This document shows, piece by piece, positions 23,362-30,627 of a stretch of DNA of 64,000 nucleotides. The stretch comes from a bacterium (GTDB lineage Bacteria; Patescibacteria; CPR2; UBA1875; JAJYID01). Where the stretch lies: assembly GCA_030647205.1 (NCBI GenBank), contig JAUSJO010000008.1, positions 31,043 to 95,042 on the forward strand. The letters are read 5' to 3'. The position numbers and the translations under genes were made by a program. Every line of letters starts with the position of its first letter. The first letter of the stretch is position 1. The notes beneath the pieces were generated by a model. It saw only the letters and a program-made list of their open reading frames with translations. It made no database searches and had not been told where the DNA came from.

Positions 23362-23832
23362 ATGAAAATCAAACTAAACTACATTATTATTCCCCTTATC
23401 GCCGTAGCTGTGGCGGTTTCGGGCAGCCTAGCAACATCTGCAAATATAGCTAGCTGGTATAGTAGCTTAACGCTGCCATCATTCGCTCCGCCAGGACAGA
23501 TTATTGGTATTGTCTGGACAGCGCTTTACGTTTTAATTACCGCCTCGGTTTTACTTTTTTGGAATAAATCCAAGCGCGATGATAAATTCCAGACTATTAC
23601 CGGCATATTCCTCGTTAATGCTTTTCTAAATGCATTTTGGAGCTATGTATTTTTTTCTTTGCAGCAGATCGGCTTGGCAATTTTCGTATCAAGTGCAATG
23701 GCACTAACCATTTATGCCCTCATTTATTTTATTTATTCTCGTCAAAGAATTGCGGCACTGCTCCTCATACCCTACGGTCTCTGGGTAACATTTGCCACAT
23801 ATCTCAACTATCTCATTTGGACGTTAAACTAG
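23362..23832 (+). CDS. TspO/MBR family membrane protein
   Basis: A 156-residue, five-helix TspO/peripheral-benzodiazepine-receptor homologue. Characteristic segments are WYSSLTLPSFAPPGQIIGIVW in the first loop and helix 2, then LNAFWSYVFFSLQQIGLAIF and PYGLWVTFATYLNYLIWTLN at the end. The family binds porphyrins and is linked to stress and tetrapyrrole handling. It lies two bases after the MGMT-like gene and is probably co-transcribed. Confidence 0.93.
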   Translation: MKIKLNYIIIPLIAVAVAVSGSLATSANIASWYSSLTLPSFAPPGQIIGIVWTALYVLITASVLLFWNKSKRDDKFQTITGIFLVNAFLNAFWSYVFFSLQQIGLAIFVSSAMALTIYALIYFIYSRQRIAALLLIPYGLWVTFATYLNYLIWTLN

Positions 23833-23892
23833 AAGATTTCTTTTGTAACTATATACATATAAAAACTTTTATAGCTTTAATAAAATATAACC

Positions 23893-24372
23893 ATGATAGA
23901 TCCAAACATTAAACCAACAGGATGCTGTGATCCTTTTGATCCCGAACCTTGGGATAAAAAGGAGATTTTGTGGGATGAGAAACTTTTTATGAAAGATCAT
24001 ATAAAAAGTGTTTTCCATATACCTATAGATATGAACAAAGTGATGACGAGAGATATGGAGAAGATTATGAAGGCGAACGCCAAAGGCGAGCAACTCATGC
24101 TTTCTGACGAGAAGTCTCTCTGGGGTTCAGATATCTATATTGCAGTTGCAAAAGAAGTGCCGGATGCTCAGATGACTACTCTTTCGGGCACATTTCTGAC
24201 AAAAGTATATGAGGGGCCATATAAGGATATACAAAAGTGGACTGAAGATATGAAGGAGTATGTGAAAGAAAAGGGTAAGGTAATAAAGAAAATGTATTTC
24301 TGCTATACCACCTGCCCTAACTGTGCCAAAGCCTACGGCAAAAACTATGTTATTCTCTTTGCCCAGGTATAG
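23893..24372 (+). CDS. Conserved GyrI-like protein with CCxPFDP start
   Basis: A 159-residue soluble protein of a widespread but uncharacterised type. It begins GCCDPFDPEPWDKKEILWD and ends YFCYTTCPNCAKAYGKNYVI, with two cysteine pairs that could hold a metal. The segment TTLSGTFLTKVYEGPYKDIQ is reminiscent of the GyrI-like small-molecule-binding fold; this is tentative. The ATG lies six bases after a TAAAAT -10 (23881-23886), with no RBS, so the mRNA looks leaderless. Confidence 0.65.
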   Translation: MIDPNIKPTGCCDPFDPEPWDKKEILWDEKLFMKDHIKSVFHIPIDMNKVMTRDMEKIMKANAKGEQLMLSDEKSLWGSDIYIAVAKEVPDAQMTTLSGTFLTKVYEGPYKDIQKWTEDMKEYVKEKGKVIKKMYFCYTTCPNCAKAYGKNYVILFAQV

Positions 24373-24487
24373 CTATCCTTGTGCTTCGACATTTTATGGC
24401 TTTGCACAATGTTTTTTTATAGATAACTATATTATAATGTTCGATAGACCTATTTTACCGATGCTGTATTCTATGGAGGGGCATGGG

Positions 24488-24679
24488 ATGAATGAAGAAA
24501 GCGTAGAAATGGGCGAGAGTGCGCAAATGGACAGTGCCGCTACTATATACAGCGGGTACACGAAATGTCCATATTGCAAAAAACCTATTTTTTCAGAACA
24601 GCTTCAGGGGCCGGGTGGCACATATGAGTGTGGCTCATGCCACAATCCTATAAGACCTGAGTTCCTGGAATGGAGATGA
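24488..24679 (+). CDS. Small zinc-ribbon protein
   Basis: A 63-residue protein with a C-terminal zinc ribbon: CPYCKKPIF and CGSCHNPI, about 20 residues apart. The N-terminal third is acidic (NEESVEMGES). The ATG at 24488 is picked because GGAGGGG lies about seven bases before it; TATAAT is near 24430. A GC-rich terminator follows at 24720-24747. Such mini-ribbons can bind nucleic acid or protein; no role can be stated. Confidence 0.65.
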   Translation: MNEESVEMGESAQMDSAATIYSGYTKCPYCKKPIFSEQLQGPGGTYECGSCHNPIRPEFLEWR

Positions 24680-24719
24680 AAAAATAGTCGTTAAAAAGTT
24701 TCTCCAGCAGGAGAAAGTA

Positions 24720-24751
24720 AAGGGGCGGTCCTGTGAGGCCGCCCCTTATTC
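24720..24751 (+). terminator. Rho-independent terminator
   Basis: AAGGGGCGG at 24720-24728 pairs with CCGCCCCTT at 24739-24747. The loop TCCTGTGAGG resembles the one in the terminator at 44849. Confidence 0.85.
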
Positions 24752-24826
24752 TGCGGGATATATACATGGATTATTACAAACATTTAGGAATCAAGCAAAA
24801 CTCTAGCTGATTATCCCTAAATAGGG

Positions 24827-24886
24827 TATAATTATCATATCTAAAAAATTGTAGTCGGGAGGGATCCCGGCTTGTTCATTTACAAA
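24827..24886 (+). promoter_or_regulatory. Shared promoter-leader module, copy 1
   Basis: TATAAT at 24827-24832 is followed by ATCTAAAAAA and a 7-bp hairpin, GTCGGGA / TCCCGGC with loop GGGA (a GNRA-type tetraloop), then CTTGTTC and TTTACAAA. Nearly the same 60 bases occur at 55179-55239 before an unrelated gene. Confidence 0.7.
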
Positions 24887-24901
24887 GACAAAGGAGAAAT
24901 C

Positions 24902-25045
24902 ATGAGTAGCGGACCTAATGCACAAAAAGCACGACGATTGTTGGAAGATAGAACTCCGGCTCGTTGTTTAACGTGTGGAATGAAACTAGCAACCATCTGG
25001 AGCAAGCATAACTGTCACATTCCTGTCGGAATCCACAAAAAGTAG
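24902..25045 (+). CDS. 47-residue zinc-finger-like protein
   Basis: This small gene encodes a basic protein with CLTCG followed, after 16 residues, by HNCHIP, a plausible single zinc site. The N-terminus is polar and basic (SSGPNAQKARRLLEDR). AAAGGAG stands seven bases before the ATG, and the conserved promoter-leader module lies just upstream, which together support a real gene. It is one of several tiny zinc-site proteins in this part of the window. Function unknown. Confidence 0.6.
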   Translation: MSSGPNAQKARRLLEDRTPARCLTCGMKLATIWSKHNCHIPVGIHKK

Positions 25046-25056
25046 GAAGTGGTCTG

Positions 25057-25185
25057 ATGAAAAAAATCAGCAAGGTAGTAAATTCACTGTCTTTACCTAC
25101 GTGGTTGTGCCCGATTTGCTTTATTGTGCGGCGTTTCTTCCCGTTTTCAACACCTTCAAAGGAGTTCTCACAATGGGGAAACTAA
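25057..25185 (+). CDS. Possible 42-residue small protein
   Basis: A short open frame with a weak GGAAGTGG site upstream. It encodes a hydrophobic and basic peptide with LCPICFIVRRFFPF. It overlaps the start of the next gene by 13 bases in another frame. It could be a leader peptide coupling translation to the 25173 gene, or chance. Confidence 0.3.
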   Translation: MKKISKVVNSLSLPTWLCPICFIVRRFFPFSTPSKEFSQWGN

Positions 25186-25361
25186 ATGCAGGGTACGTAA
25201 TAGCGGCAATGTTTTTCTTTGCGGCGATCATCAGCTGGTTTAGATGGTCAGAGATTATTCTGACAATTTTCTTTGTCGTTGCAACCATATGTTTTTTCCG
25301 TTTTGGGAGATCTATCTCAAGGGCTATCAGTGGCTCAACGAAGAGTCAAGTTAGGGAGTGA
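25173..25361 (+). CDS. Small membrane protein
   Basis: A 62-residue protein with two hydrophobic segments (YVIAAMFFFAAIISWF and IILTIFFVVATICFF) and a basic tail (RSISRAISGSTKSQ). The ATG at 25173 is selected because AAAGGAG stands about seven bases before it; a frame extension upstream lacks an RBS. Its stop overlaps the next start (TGATG), so the two are coupled. Not recognised. Confidence 0.55.
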   Translation: MGKLNAGYVIAAMFFFAAIISWFRWSEIILTIFFVVATICFFRFGRSISRAISGSTKSQVRE

Positions 25362-25657
25362 TGTTCAACATGAGAGATGAAGCCGGAGAATACAAGCTGG
25401 ACAAGTTGATAGATAAGGTAATCTTCGCGACGATTGAAGAAATATCAGATGACTTGCGCGAGCAGTTTTATGACCATAAGCGCCGGTCGGAAGGACAGAT
25501 CAACTTCGAGGTCGGCGGCGAAACATTCTCAGTGAGGGAAGATGAGATGCCCAAAGACTTCAACGAGCAAAAGGTTTTTATCGTCAAGCGGTTCTTCGAT
25601 GTCAAGTTGGATAGATACGCTGAGAATTTGCGGAAAATGCTGAAGAGCCCCTACTAG
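25361..25657 (+). CDS. Small charged hypothetical protein
   Basis: A 98-residue, highly charged soluble protein (DKLIDKVIFATIEEISDDLR, YDHKRRSEGQINFEV, VKRFFDVKLDRYAENLRKML). No family is recognised. The ATG at 25361 overlaps the stop of the preceding membrane protein; an ATG at 25370 is an alternative with better distance to AGGGAG. It is followed after 28 bases by another one-RBS gene with a perfect AAAGGAG. Confidence 0.55.
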   Translation: MFNMRDEAGEYKLDKLIDKVIFATIEEISDDLREQFYDHKRRSEGQINFEVGGETFSVREDEMPKDFNEQKVFIVKRFFDVKLDRYAENLRKMLKSPY

Positions 25658-25685
25658 TTATACGCAAGACAAAAGGAGAAGCTCT

Positions 25686-26048
25686 ATGGACAAAGAAATG
25701 GCTAATATATTTCTGGACTTGAAAGTCGCAGAATGTATCGAGGATTTTCCTTATGACTTTCCTATGTCAGAAGAGGCAGAAAAAGAGCTTGGGATGCGTG
25801 TCGTGACATGCCTCGAAAAAATCCAATCACCCGAAGATCTCTGGGCGATATTGCAGGCGGATGATACCAACTTCGAGCTGGCTCTTAACTACTCAACACC
25901 ATTGTATGGTGCTTATGGTGGAGATACAGTTTCCTCTGTGAGAGCCGAGGCGGGGGTTAAGTTCTGCATCCTCCACAATATCCTCTTCTTCAAGTGTCTT
26001 GAGTTACTTCCAGAGAAAAAAAGACAAGAGCATGGGGTTATCAGCTGA
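25686..26048 (+). CDS. Hypothetical protein
   Basis: A 120-residue, acidic, mostly helical protein (EEAEKELGMRVVTCLEKIQ, EDLWAILQADDTNFELAL, CILHNILFFKCLELLPEKKR). AAAGGAG precedes the ATG by seven bases. No motif or membrane segment. It is last in the cluster that starts at 24902, and a terminator lies 64 bases downstream. Confidence 0.55.
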   Translation: MDKEMANIFLDLKVAECIEDFPYDFPMSEEAEKELGMRVVTCLEKIQSPEDLWAILQADDTNFELALNYSTPLYGAYGGDTVSSVRAEAGVKFCILHNILFFKCLELLPEKKRQEHGVIS

Positions 26049-26111
26049 TCAGGCAAGCTTCTAGCCCAAAAGGCCATTAAGTGTCTCCGGAGAGAGCCAT
26101 GGTCTCATCTT

Positions 26112-26139
26112 AAGACCCGATTTATTTCGGGTCTTTTTC
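26112..26139 (+). terminator. Rho-independent terminator
   Basis: AGACCCGA at 26113-26120 and TCGGGTCT at 26127-26134 pair perfectly and are followed by TTTTCTTTT. Confidence 0.9.
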
Positions 26140-26172
26140 TTTTACCCAAAATATTTATGCTATAATATTTTC

Positions 26173-27276
26173 ATGAATAAAAAACTCAAAATTGCACTGT
26201 TTATAACAATCCCGATAATTATCTTAATTTTAATAGGCCTATCTGTTTGGTTTTTCTGGCCAAAAAATAAGGTTACCGTTGAGGGCGTTCCTGAAGATGT
26301 AGTAAAGACTAAGCTTCAGTTTACTCATGACATTTTTGACCCGACCAAAGTAAAGTTCGTGACACCGCTTGGTGAGCTAAACGGCGGATATGAGGAAGCG
26401 CAGACCATAAACGGTGTTTGCGTGAATAACAAAACCGCCGAAGAGGTAGAAGTGTATGCGCCTGCTGATATGACGCTTGAGGATTACTCGTATTTTGTAG
26501 ACCCTCGTCAAACACGCAAAGCAAACTGGCATCTCGGCTTTCGGATATCAAAAGACGTAAAGCTAAGCTTTGATCACATCACTTCGCCGATTGACAGTAT
26601 TAGGGACGCCACTCCGCCCACACCGACATCGGGCTATGTACCGCCAAAGAAGAAACTGAATTTCAAGGCAGGGGAGCTGATAGCCAAGACATCAGGGACC
26701 GACCAGGCTCACAACTGGAACATTTATTTGCGCGACACATTCACCAGTAATACTTTTGTAAATCAAGATAGATATGAAGCACTAAAGGATAGATATGACT
26801 ACATAAACGCCACCTGCCCGTTTGACTACTATGCGGACGCTAAAAAGCAGCTGTTCATCGCGCTGATGGGAGCAACCGCGCCTGGCCAGTCAAAAACTTG
26901 CGGTAATCCTTCCAAAGATGTAAAGGGGGCTATCTCGGGTATGTGGCATTTAACGAGAGACGGCGTCCAGGCAGATTATCAAGGCGAGTATGCCACGCCA
27001 CTTAGTATTTACAAGGACTCTGCCGGCAAGATAGTGCTTTATGAGATAAACAAGAAACGTTCTCTCTTGGACAGCACAAACCCGACCTACAAAGATCCTG
27101 CGACTATTACAACATCTCATTGTTATGCGCTCACGGACTACGGTGAAGGTGAAAAACCAAAAGGGTATGCATACTTCAAGGTTGTGTCCGATATGGAAAT
27201 GAAGCTTGCCTACAGCGGAACCGGCTCCTGCCCGACAACATTCCCGGAAGCCACCGCAAAGACTTACTATAGGTAG
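26173..27276 (+). CDS. Membrane-anchored M23-like (LytM-fold) protein without catalytic residues
   Basis: A 367-residue protein with one N-terminal helix (about 7-29) and an exported body. The middle reads VEVYAPADMTLEDYSYF, HLGFRISKDVKLSFDHI, FKAGELIAKTSGT and NWNIYLRD. This order of strands matches LytM/M23-type beta barrels, but the zinc ligands HxxxD and HxH are not complete. The 43180 protein shows the same pattern. A C-terminal 150-residue extension contains four cysteines. A TATAAT ends six bases before the ATG and no RBS is present, so the mRNA is leaderless. The AlkD-like gene follows after five bases. Confidence 0.55.
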   Translation: MNKKLKIALFITIPIIILILIGLSVWFFWPKNKVTVEGVPEDVVKTKLQFTHDIFDPTKVKFVTPLGELNGGYEEAQTINGVCVNNKTAEEVEVYAPADMTLEDYSYFVDPRQTRKANWHLGFRISKDVKLSFDHITSPIDSIRDATPPTPTSGYVPPKKKLNFKAGELIAKTSGTDQAHNWNIYLRDTFTSNTFVNQDRYEALKDRYDYINATCPFDYYADAKKQLFIALMGATAPGQSKTCGNPSKDVKGAISGMWHLTRDGVQADYQGEYATPLSIYKDSAGKIVLYEINKKRSLLDSTNPTYKDPATITTSHCYALTDYGEGEKPKGYAYFKVVSDMEMKLAYSGTGSCPTTFPEATAKTYYR

Positions 27277-27281
27277 CGAGT

Positions 27282-27974
27282 ATGAATTTGGAAGAACTAA
27301 AAAATGACCTGCGAAGCTTAGCCGACAAAAGTAGAATCCCTGACTATCAGAGATTCTTCAAGACCGGAAAAGGCGAGTACGGTGAGGGGGATATTTTTCT
27401 CGGCATTGTGGTCCCGAATATCAGGAAAGTAGCCAGGAAATATAAGGAACTAGATGTTGCCGATATTTCAAAACTCGTGAGTTCACAGGTTCATGAGGAG
27501 AGATTCTGTGCGCTTGTTATCATGACTTTACGATATCCAAAAGATAAAGACACTTTTTATAATTTATACCTTCAAAATTTGAAATACATAAACAACTGGG
27601 ATTTGGTAGATGTTACGTGCCCTCGTATTGTTGGCGACTATCTACTAGATAAACCCCGATATATTCTATACAAATTTGCAAAGTCACAGAACCTCTGGCA
27701 AAAGCGCATCGCCATCATCTCAACGTTTATGTTTATCAGAAATGATGACTTTGATGATACTTTAAATCTTTCAGAAATACTTTTGCACGATAAGCATGAT
27801 CTCATCCACAAAGCGGTTGGTTGGAGCTTAAGGGAGGTAGGAAACAGGGCAAAGGTGGTAGAGGTGGATTTTCTGAAGAGACACTACAAAACCATGCCCA
27901 GAACGGCACTAAGGTATGCAATCGAAAAATTTCCGGAAGATGAGAGGAAGAAGTACCTAAAAGGAGATATATAG
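27282..27974 (+). CDS. DNA alkylation repair protein (AlkD-like)
   Basis: A 230-residue HEAT-like helical-repeat protein of the AlkC/AlkD family, DNA glycosylases that remove alkylated bases. Typical segments are FLGIVVPNIRKVARKYKEL, EERFCALVIMTLRYPK, NNWDLVDVTCPRIVGDYL, LWQKRIAIISTFMFIR, LIHKAVGWSLREVGNR and MPRTALRYAIEKFPEDER. It is probably co-transcribed with the leaderless gene before it and fits a repair theme with the nearby MGMT-like gene. Confidence 0.92.
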   Translation: MNLEELKNDLRSLADKSRIPDYQRFFKTGKGEYGEGDIFLGIVVPNIRKVARKYKELDVADISKLVSSQVHEERFCALVIMTLRYPKDKDTFYNLYLQNLKYINNWDLVDVTCPRIVGDYLLDKPRYILYKFAKSQNLWQKRIAIISTFMFIRNDDFDDTLNLSEILLHDKHDLIHKAVGWSLREVGNRAKVVEVDFLKRHYKTMPRTALRYAIEKFPEDERKKYLKGDI

Positions 27975-28019
27975 TTATTTTTGGCAGTACTATAGGCTGA
28001 TTGGCGAACTTAAATTATA

Positions 28020-28048
28020 TTGACAATAGGAAATGTTTATGTTATTAT
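28020..28048 (+). promoter_or_regulatory. Promoter of the CPBP protease gene
   Basis: TTGACA at 28020-28025, 17-base spacer, TATTAT at 28043-28048. The leader of about 65 bases carries GGAGGTGA just before the start. Confidence 0.7.
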
Positions 28049-28122
28049 ATGGAAATACTTATTTCAAAAAAGAGATAAGAGAATCTTTATAAAAATCTAA
28101 AAAACCTTTGGAGGTGAGGCGG

Positions 28123-28923
28123 ATGCCTTCTCATTTTGAGAAAGCAGACCGAGGACTCAAGGCAAGCGGGGACGAGACTTTGTCAGAAAAGATGTTTTCC
28201 GCGATACTGGTACTGGCAATCGTCTACCTTTTCTTCCCTGAAGCGATGCCCTTTAAGTTCTTCGAACTGTGGGGTATCAGAGGAAATGACGGTCCCATTG
28301 ACTGGGTCCTGTCATCGTGGCCCATACTTATTTGGGCTATAGCCGCTACCTCTTATTGTTTCCTGACCAGAAATCGTCAGGATGTCAACGACAGGGCTGA
28401 GGAGATGCTTGCAAAAGGCACACTAGTGAGTCTGTTTGCAGGCGTGGTGGAAGAAGTATGTTTCCGCTGGATACTGTTTCTGAGCTGTATCGTGGGAGCC
28501 ATGGTAGGTAATTTTCTCTTCTTTGGCTTCCTGGGCTTCGGTATCGTTGAAGCAGTCCAGGTCCATATTTTGGGACCGATTGCTGACTTTTTCACCTTCG
28601 GTCACCTGAGTATATACTTGGGGAGTCCCACAAACTGGGCGATCGGAGCGGCGATCCTGTCAGCGAATGCGTTTTTCAGGAATGGCCACAAGTACCTTGG
28701 ACCTCTGGGTTTCGTGAATAGCTGGTTTATTGGCATGTTCATGTTTATCCTGCTCTTTAGGTACGGACTGCTTGCCTGTATCCTGGTGCATTTCCTGTAC
28801 GACTTCCTGATTTTCTCCATTCTCTATATTGATCGTGTTATTGAGAGAAGGTTCGGACTGGGCCTCCCGTCCAAGAGAACCGCTCCGGTCAGCTGGCTGG
28901 AAGACTTGATGGAAGAGGAGTAA
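28123..28923 (+). CDS. CPBP-family intramembrane protease
   Basis: A 266-residue polytopic protein of the CPBP (CAAX protease and bacteriocin-processing) family. The active-site motifs are EEVCFRW (E110, E111, R115), FFRNGHKYLG with a histidine near 190, and HFLYDFL with a histidine near 226, all within or beside membrane helices. It would cleave membrane substrates. The ATG at 28123 has GGAGGTGA upstream. Base and codon use (many ATC, CTG, GGC) is richer in GC than the neighbouring repair genes. It is a single-gene unit with its own promoter and terminator. Confidence 0.88.
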   Translation: MPSHFEKADRGLKASGDETLSEKMFSAILVLAIVYLFFPEAMPFKFFELWGIRGNDGPIDWVLSSWPILIWAIAATSYCFLTRNRQDVNDRAEEMLAKGTLVSLFAGVVEEVCFRWILFLSCIVGAMVGNFLFFGFLGFGIVEAVQVHILGPIADFFTFGHLSIYLGSPTNWAIGAAILSANAFFRNGHKYLGPLGFVNSWFIGMFMFILLFRYGLLACILVHFLYDFLIFSILYIDRVIERRFGLGLPSKRTAPVSWLEDLMEEE

Positions 28924-28944
28924 GGTTATTAGATTAGTGTAAAG

Positions 28945-28975
28945 AAAGGGGCTGCATGTTTTGCGGCCCCTTTTT
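28945..28975 (+). terminator. Rho-independent terminator
   Basis: AAAGGGGC at 28945-28952 pairs with GCCCCTTT near 28966-28973, followed by TTTC. Confidence 0.85.
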
Positions 28976-29000
28976 CAATTGAATTTTTACTTTAAATAAA

Positions 29001-29045
29001 GTATAGTTACTCAAAGAGGGGGTTTCCCTCATTTTTATTTGAGAG
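29001..29045 (+). promoter_or_regulatory. Promoter-proximal leader hairpin
   Basis: Just after TATAGT, ACTCAAA, GAGGG, CCCTC and TTTGAG form a two-part stem around a small loop, with ATTTTTA between the two right arms. It is the same layout as the leaders at 4473, 24827, 55179 and 56129. Confidence 0.5.
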
Positions 29046-29085
29046 TACCTTGGACAATGTTGACTACTTCCGAGAGAGGAGAGTT

Positions 29086-29421
29086 ATGAGCAGACATTCT
29101 CATGTAGAAAAAGGATGGGGAATAGCAGTATCGTACTACTGTGATGGCTGCGGTCATGAAATCGAGTCTGATAATGGGTATGGTTTCGAATGGCCAGCCA
29201 TAAAGGTTGAAGGATCGTATTTCTGCTATGGCTGCTTAAAAACTGCTCTCAAACTTGGTGCTATTGTCGCCAGAGATGAAGAGCACAAGGAAACGATACT
29301 CAAAGGGCAGCGTCTGGAGGATTGGGATGAGGGCAACCGGATTATGACCGAAAAGGATGGAGAAAGACCATTTTACTTTGCAGACGGTGTGAAAGATCAT
29401 TTACTACAAACTATCAGTTGA
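29086..29421 (+). CDS. Small protein with a zinc ribbon
   Basis: A 111-residue protein with CDGCGHEI near residue 20 and CYGCLKTAL near residue 45, a four-cysteine zinc ribbon. The rest is charged and soluble. The ATG at 29086 is chosen because AGAGGAGAG precedes it; an upstream TTG frame has no RBS. It shares a transcript with the 50-residue zinc-site protein that follows after 12 bases. Function unknown. Confidence 0.6.
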   Translation: MSRHSHVEKGWGIAVSYYCDGCGHEIESDNGYGFEWPAIKVEGSYFCYGCLKTALKLGAIVARDEEHKETILKGQRLEDWDEGNRIMTEKDGERPFYFADGVKDHLLQTIS

Positions 29422-29433
29422 AAGGGGATGATA

Positions 29434-29586
29434 ATGTCAACCAGATGCGAATGCACACACCCGATTCCCGAAGGACGTGGCTACTGTTTCAGGTGCGGTT
29501 ACCCAATGGGGGTAGAAGCTTCCAAAAGGGCCAAAGCTGACAGAGCGGCGAAGGAAGCAGAAGAGGAAAGCCAAAAGGCCGGTTAA
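29434..29586 (+). CDS. 50-residue zinc-site protein
   Basis: This small gene encodes a protein with CECTHPIPEGRGYCFRCGYP, a compact four-cysteine ribbon, and a charged helical tail (KRAKADRAAKEAEEE). AAAGGGG lies seven bases upstream of the ATG at 29434; an in-frame ATG two codons earlier sits too close to it. A perfect-looking terminator follows. It is co-transcribed with the 29086 gene. Confidence 0.6.
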   Translation: MSTRCECTHPIPEGRGYCFRCGYPMGVEASKRAKADRAAKEAEEESQKAG

Positions 29587-29618
29587 ACGGTAAGAACAAG
29601 GAAGAATGTCAATTTGCA

Positions 29619-29655
29619 AAGCCCCAGGTCGAAAGACCCGGGGCTTTTCTTTTTG
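29619..29655 (+). terminator. Rho-independent terminator
   Basis: AAGCCCC-A-GGTC and GACC-C-GGGGCTT pair around a GAAA tetraloop with one mismatch, followed by TTCTTTTT. Confidence 0.9.
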
Positions 29656-29743
29656 GGCAAATAACTATTCTCCGGAAAAGTAGTATCTCAGCTGTCCTTT
29701 TTCTTTACGCATGCTATAATTAGCCTATTAAGAAGGATTTTTT

Positions 29744-30580
29744 ATGTATTCACCTGATAATTTTTTAAATCTGTTCCAAGGAAAAGATTATAGTACAGAA
29801 GAAGAACTAGAAAATGACTTTAAGGGCAAGATAACAGGCTTGTTTAATATCTCTAGCCAACGTTTGAAATCTCAACATCTGACAACTTCATTCGACAAAA
29901 GGCTTAGCAATAAAAGTGATGTTATTATTTGGGGAGAAGATGACCCAGATCTAGCGCTTGTCATTTTTGAACTTAAAATTGAAAAATCAATCAGACAGTT
30001 TAAAAAAGGGAGTTATGAGGATGCAAAGAAGCAACTTCACTTATATTGCCAAGACATGAGAGCCGCTTATGGTGTCCTTTTGTCTGAAAAGAAATGCTGG
30101 ATATTTAGATATGACTACAGGGGATCAAAAACAAGTCATACCGAAGTGAAAATATTACCATTATTAAACCAGATTGAAAATGAGATGACCGCAAGTGTTT
30201 CAGAAGAAGTGGATCTTAGAAGAATGGCAAAGAGGAAAGATGGTATAGAGAAGGGTCTTCTTGAAAAAAGTGCTCAAATAAGGCTAGAAACAAACAGTAG
30301 ACTCGGCAAAGAAAGAGAAAGACACAAAAAGTTACTTAAATTTTATACATTTATGGCGATGGGTGCTGTCGTAATATTTTTCATAGTAGGAGGTTATTTC
30401 TATAAAGGTGCAGCTTGCGATATTAAAGGTAATACTTCTCAAAATGGTGACAAGATATATCATACAAAAGAAAGCCCCTCTTATTCCAAAGTTAAGATTG
30501 ACCCAAAATATGGCGAAAAAATGTTTTGTTCTGAGAAAGAGGCTGTTAACGCTGGTTTTAGAAAATGGCAAAGCAAGTAG
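29744..30580 (+). CDS. Membrane-anchored PD-(D/E)XK nuclease with Sunset-like C-terminal domain
   Basis: A 278-residue protein with three parts. Residues about 15-145 look like a type I restriction R-subunit N-terminal or PD-(D/E)XK nuclease domain: SDVIIWGEDDPDLALVIFEL with D59, E76 and K78 as the catalytic set. A charged helical linker leads to one membrane helix at about 200-220. The last 55 residues (CDIKGNTSQNGDKIYH, then EKMFCSEKEAVNAGFRKW) match the Sunset-type domain found beside extracellular nucleases. The lysine-rich side before the helix suggests N-in, C-out. It opens the defence island and has AAGGA plus an upstream TGCTATAAT. Confidence 0.7.
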   Translation: MYSPDNFLNLFQGKDYSTEEELENDFKGKITGLFNISSQRLKSQHLTTSFDKRLSNKSDVIIWGEDDPDLALVIFELKIEKSIRQFKKGSYEDAKKQLHLYCQDMRAAYGVLLSEKKCWIFRYDYRGSKTSHTEVKILPLLNQIENEMTASVSEEVDLRRMAKRKDGIEKGLLEKSAQIRLETNSRLGKERERHKKLLKFYTFMAMGAVVIFFIVGGYFYKGAACDIKGNTSQNGDKIYHTKESPSYSKVKIDPKYGEKMFCSEKEAVNAGFRKWQSK

Positions 30581-30627
30581 CAGCTCATCTGTCTTTTTTC
30601 TTACCCTTGTGCTAAAATAAGGGCATT

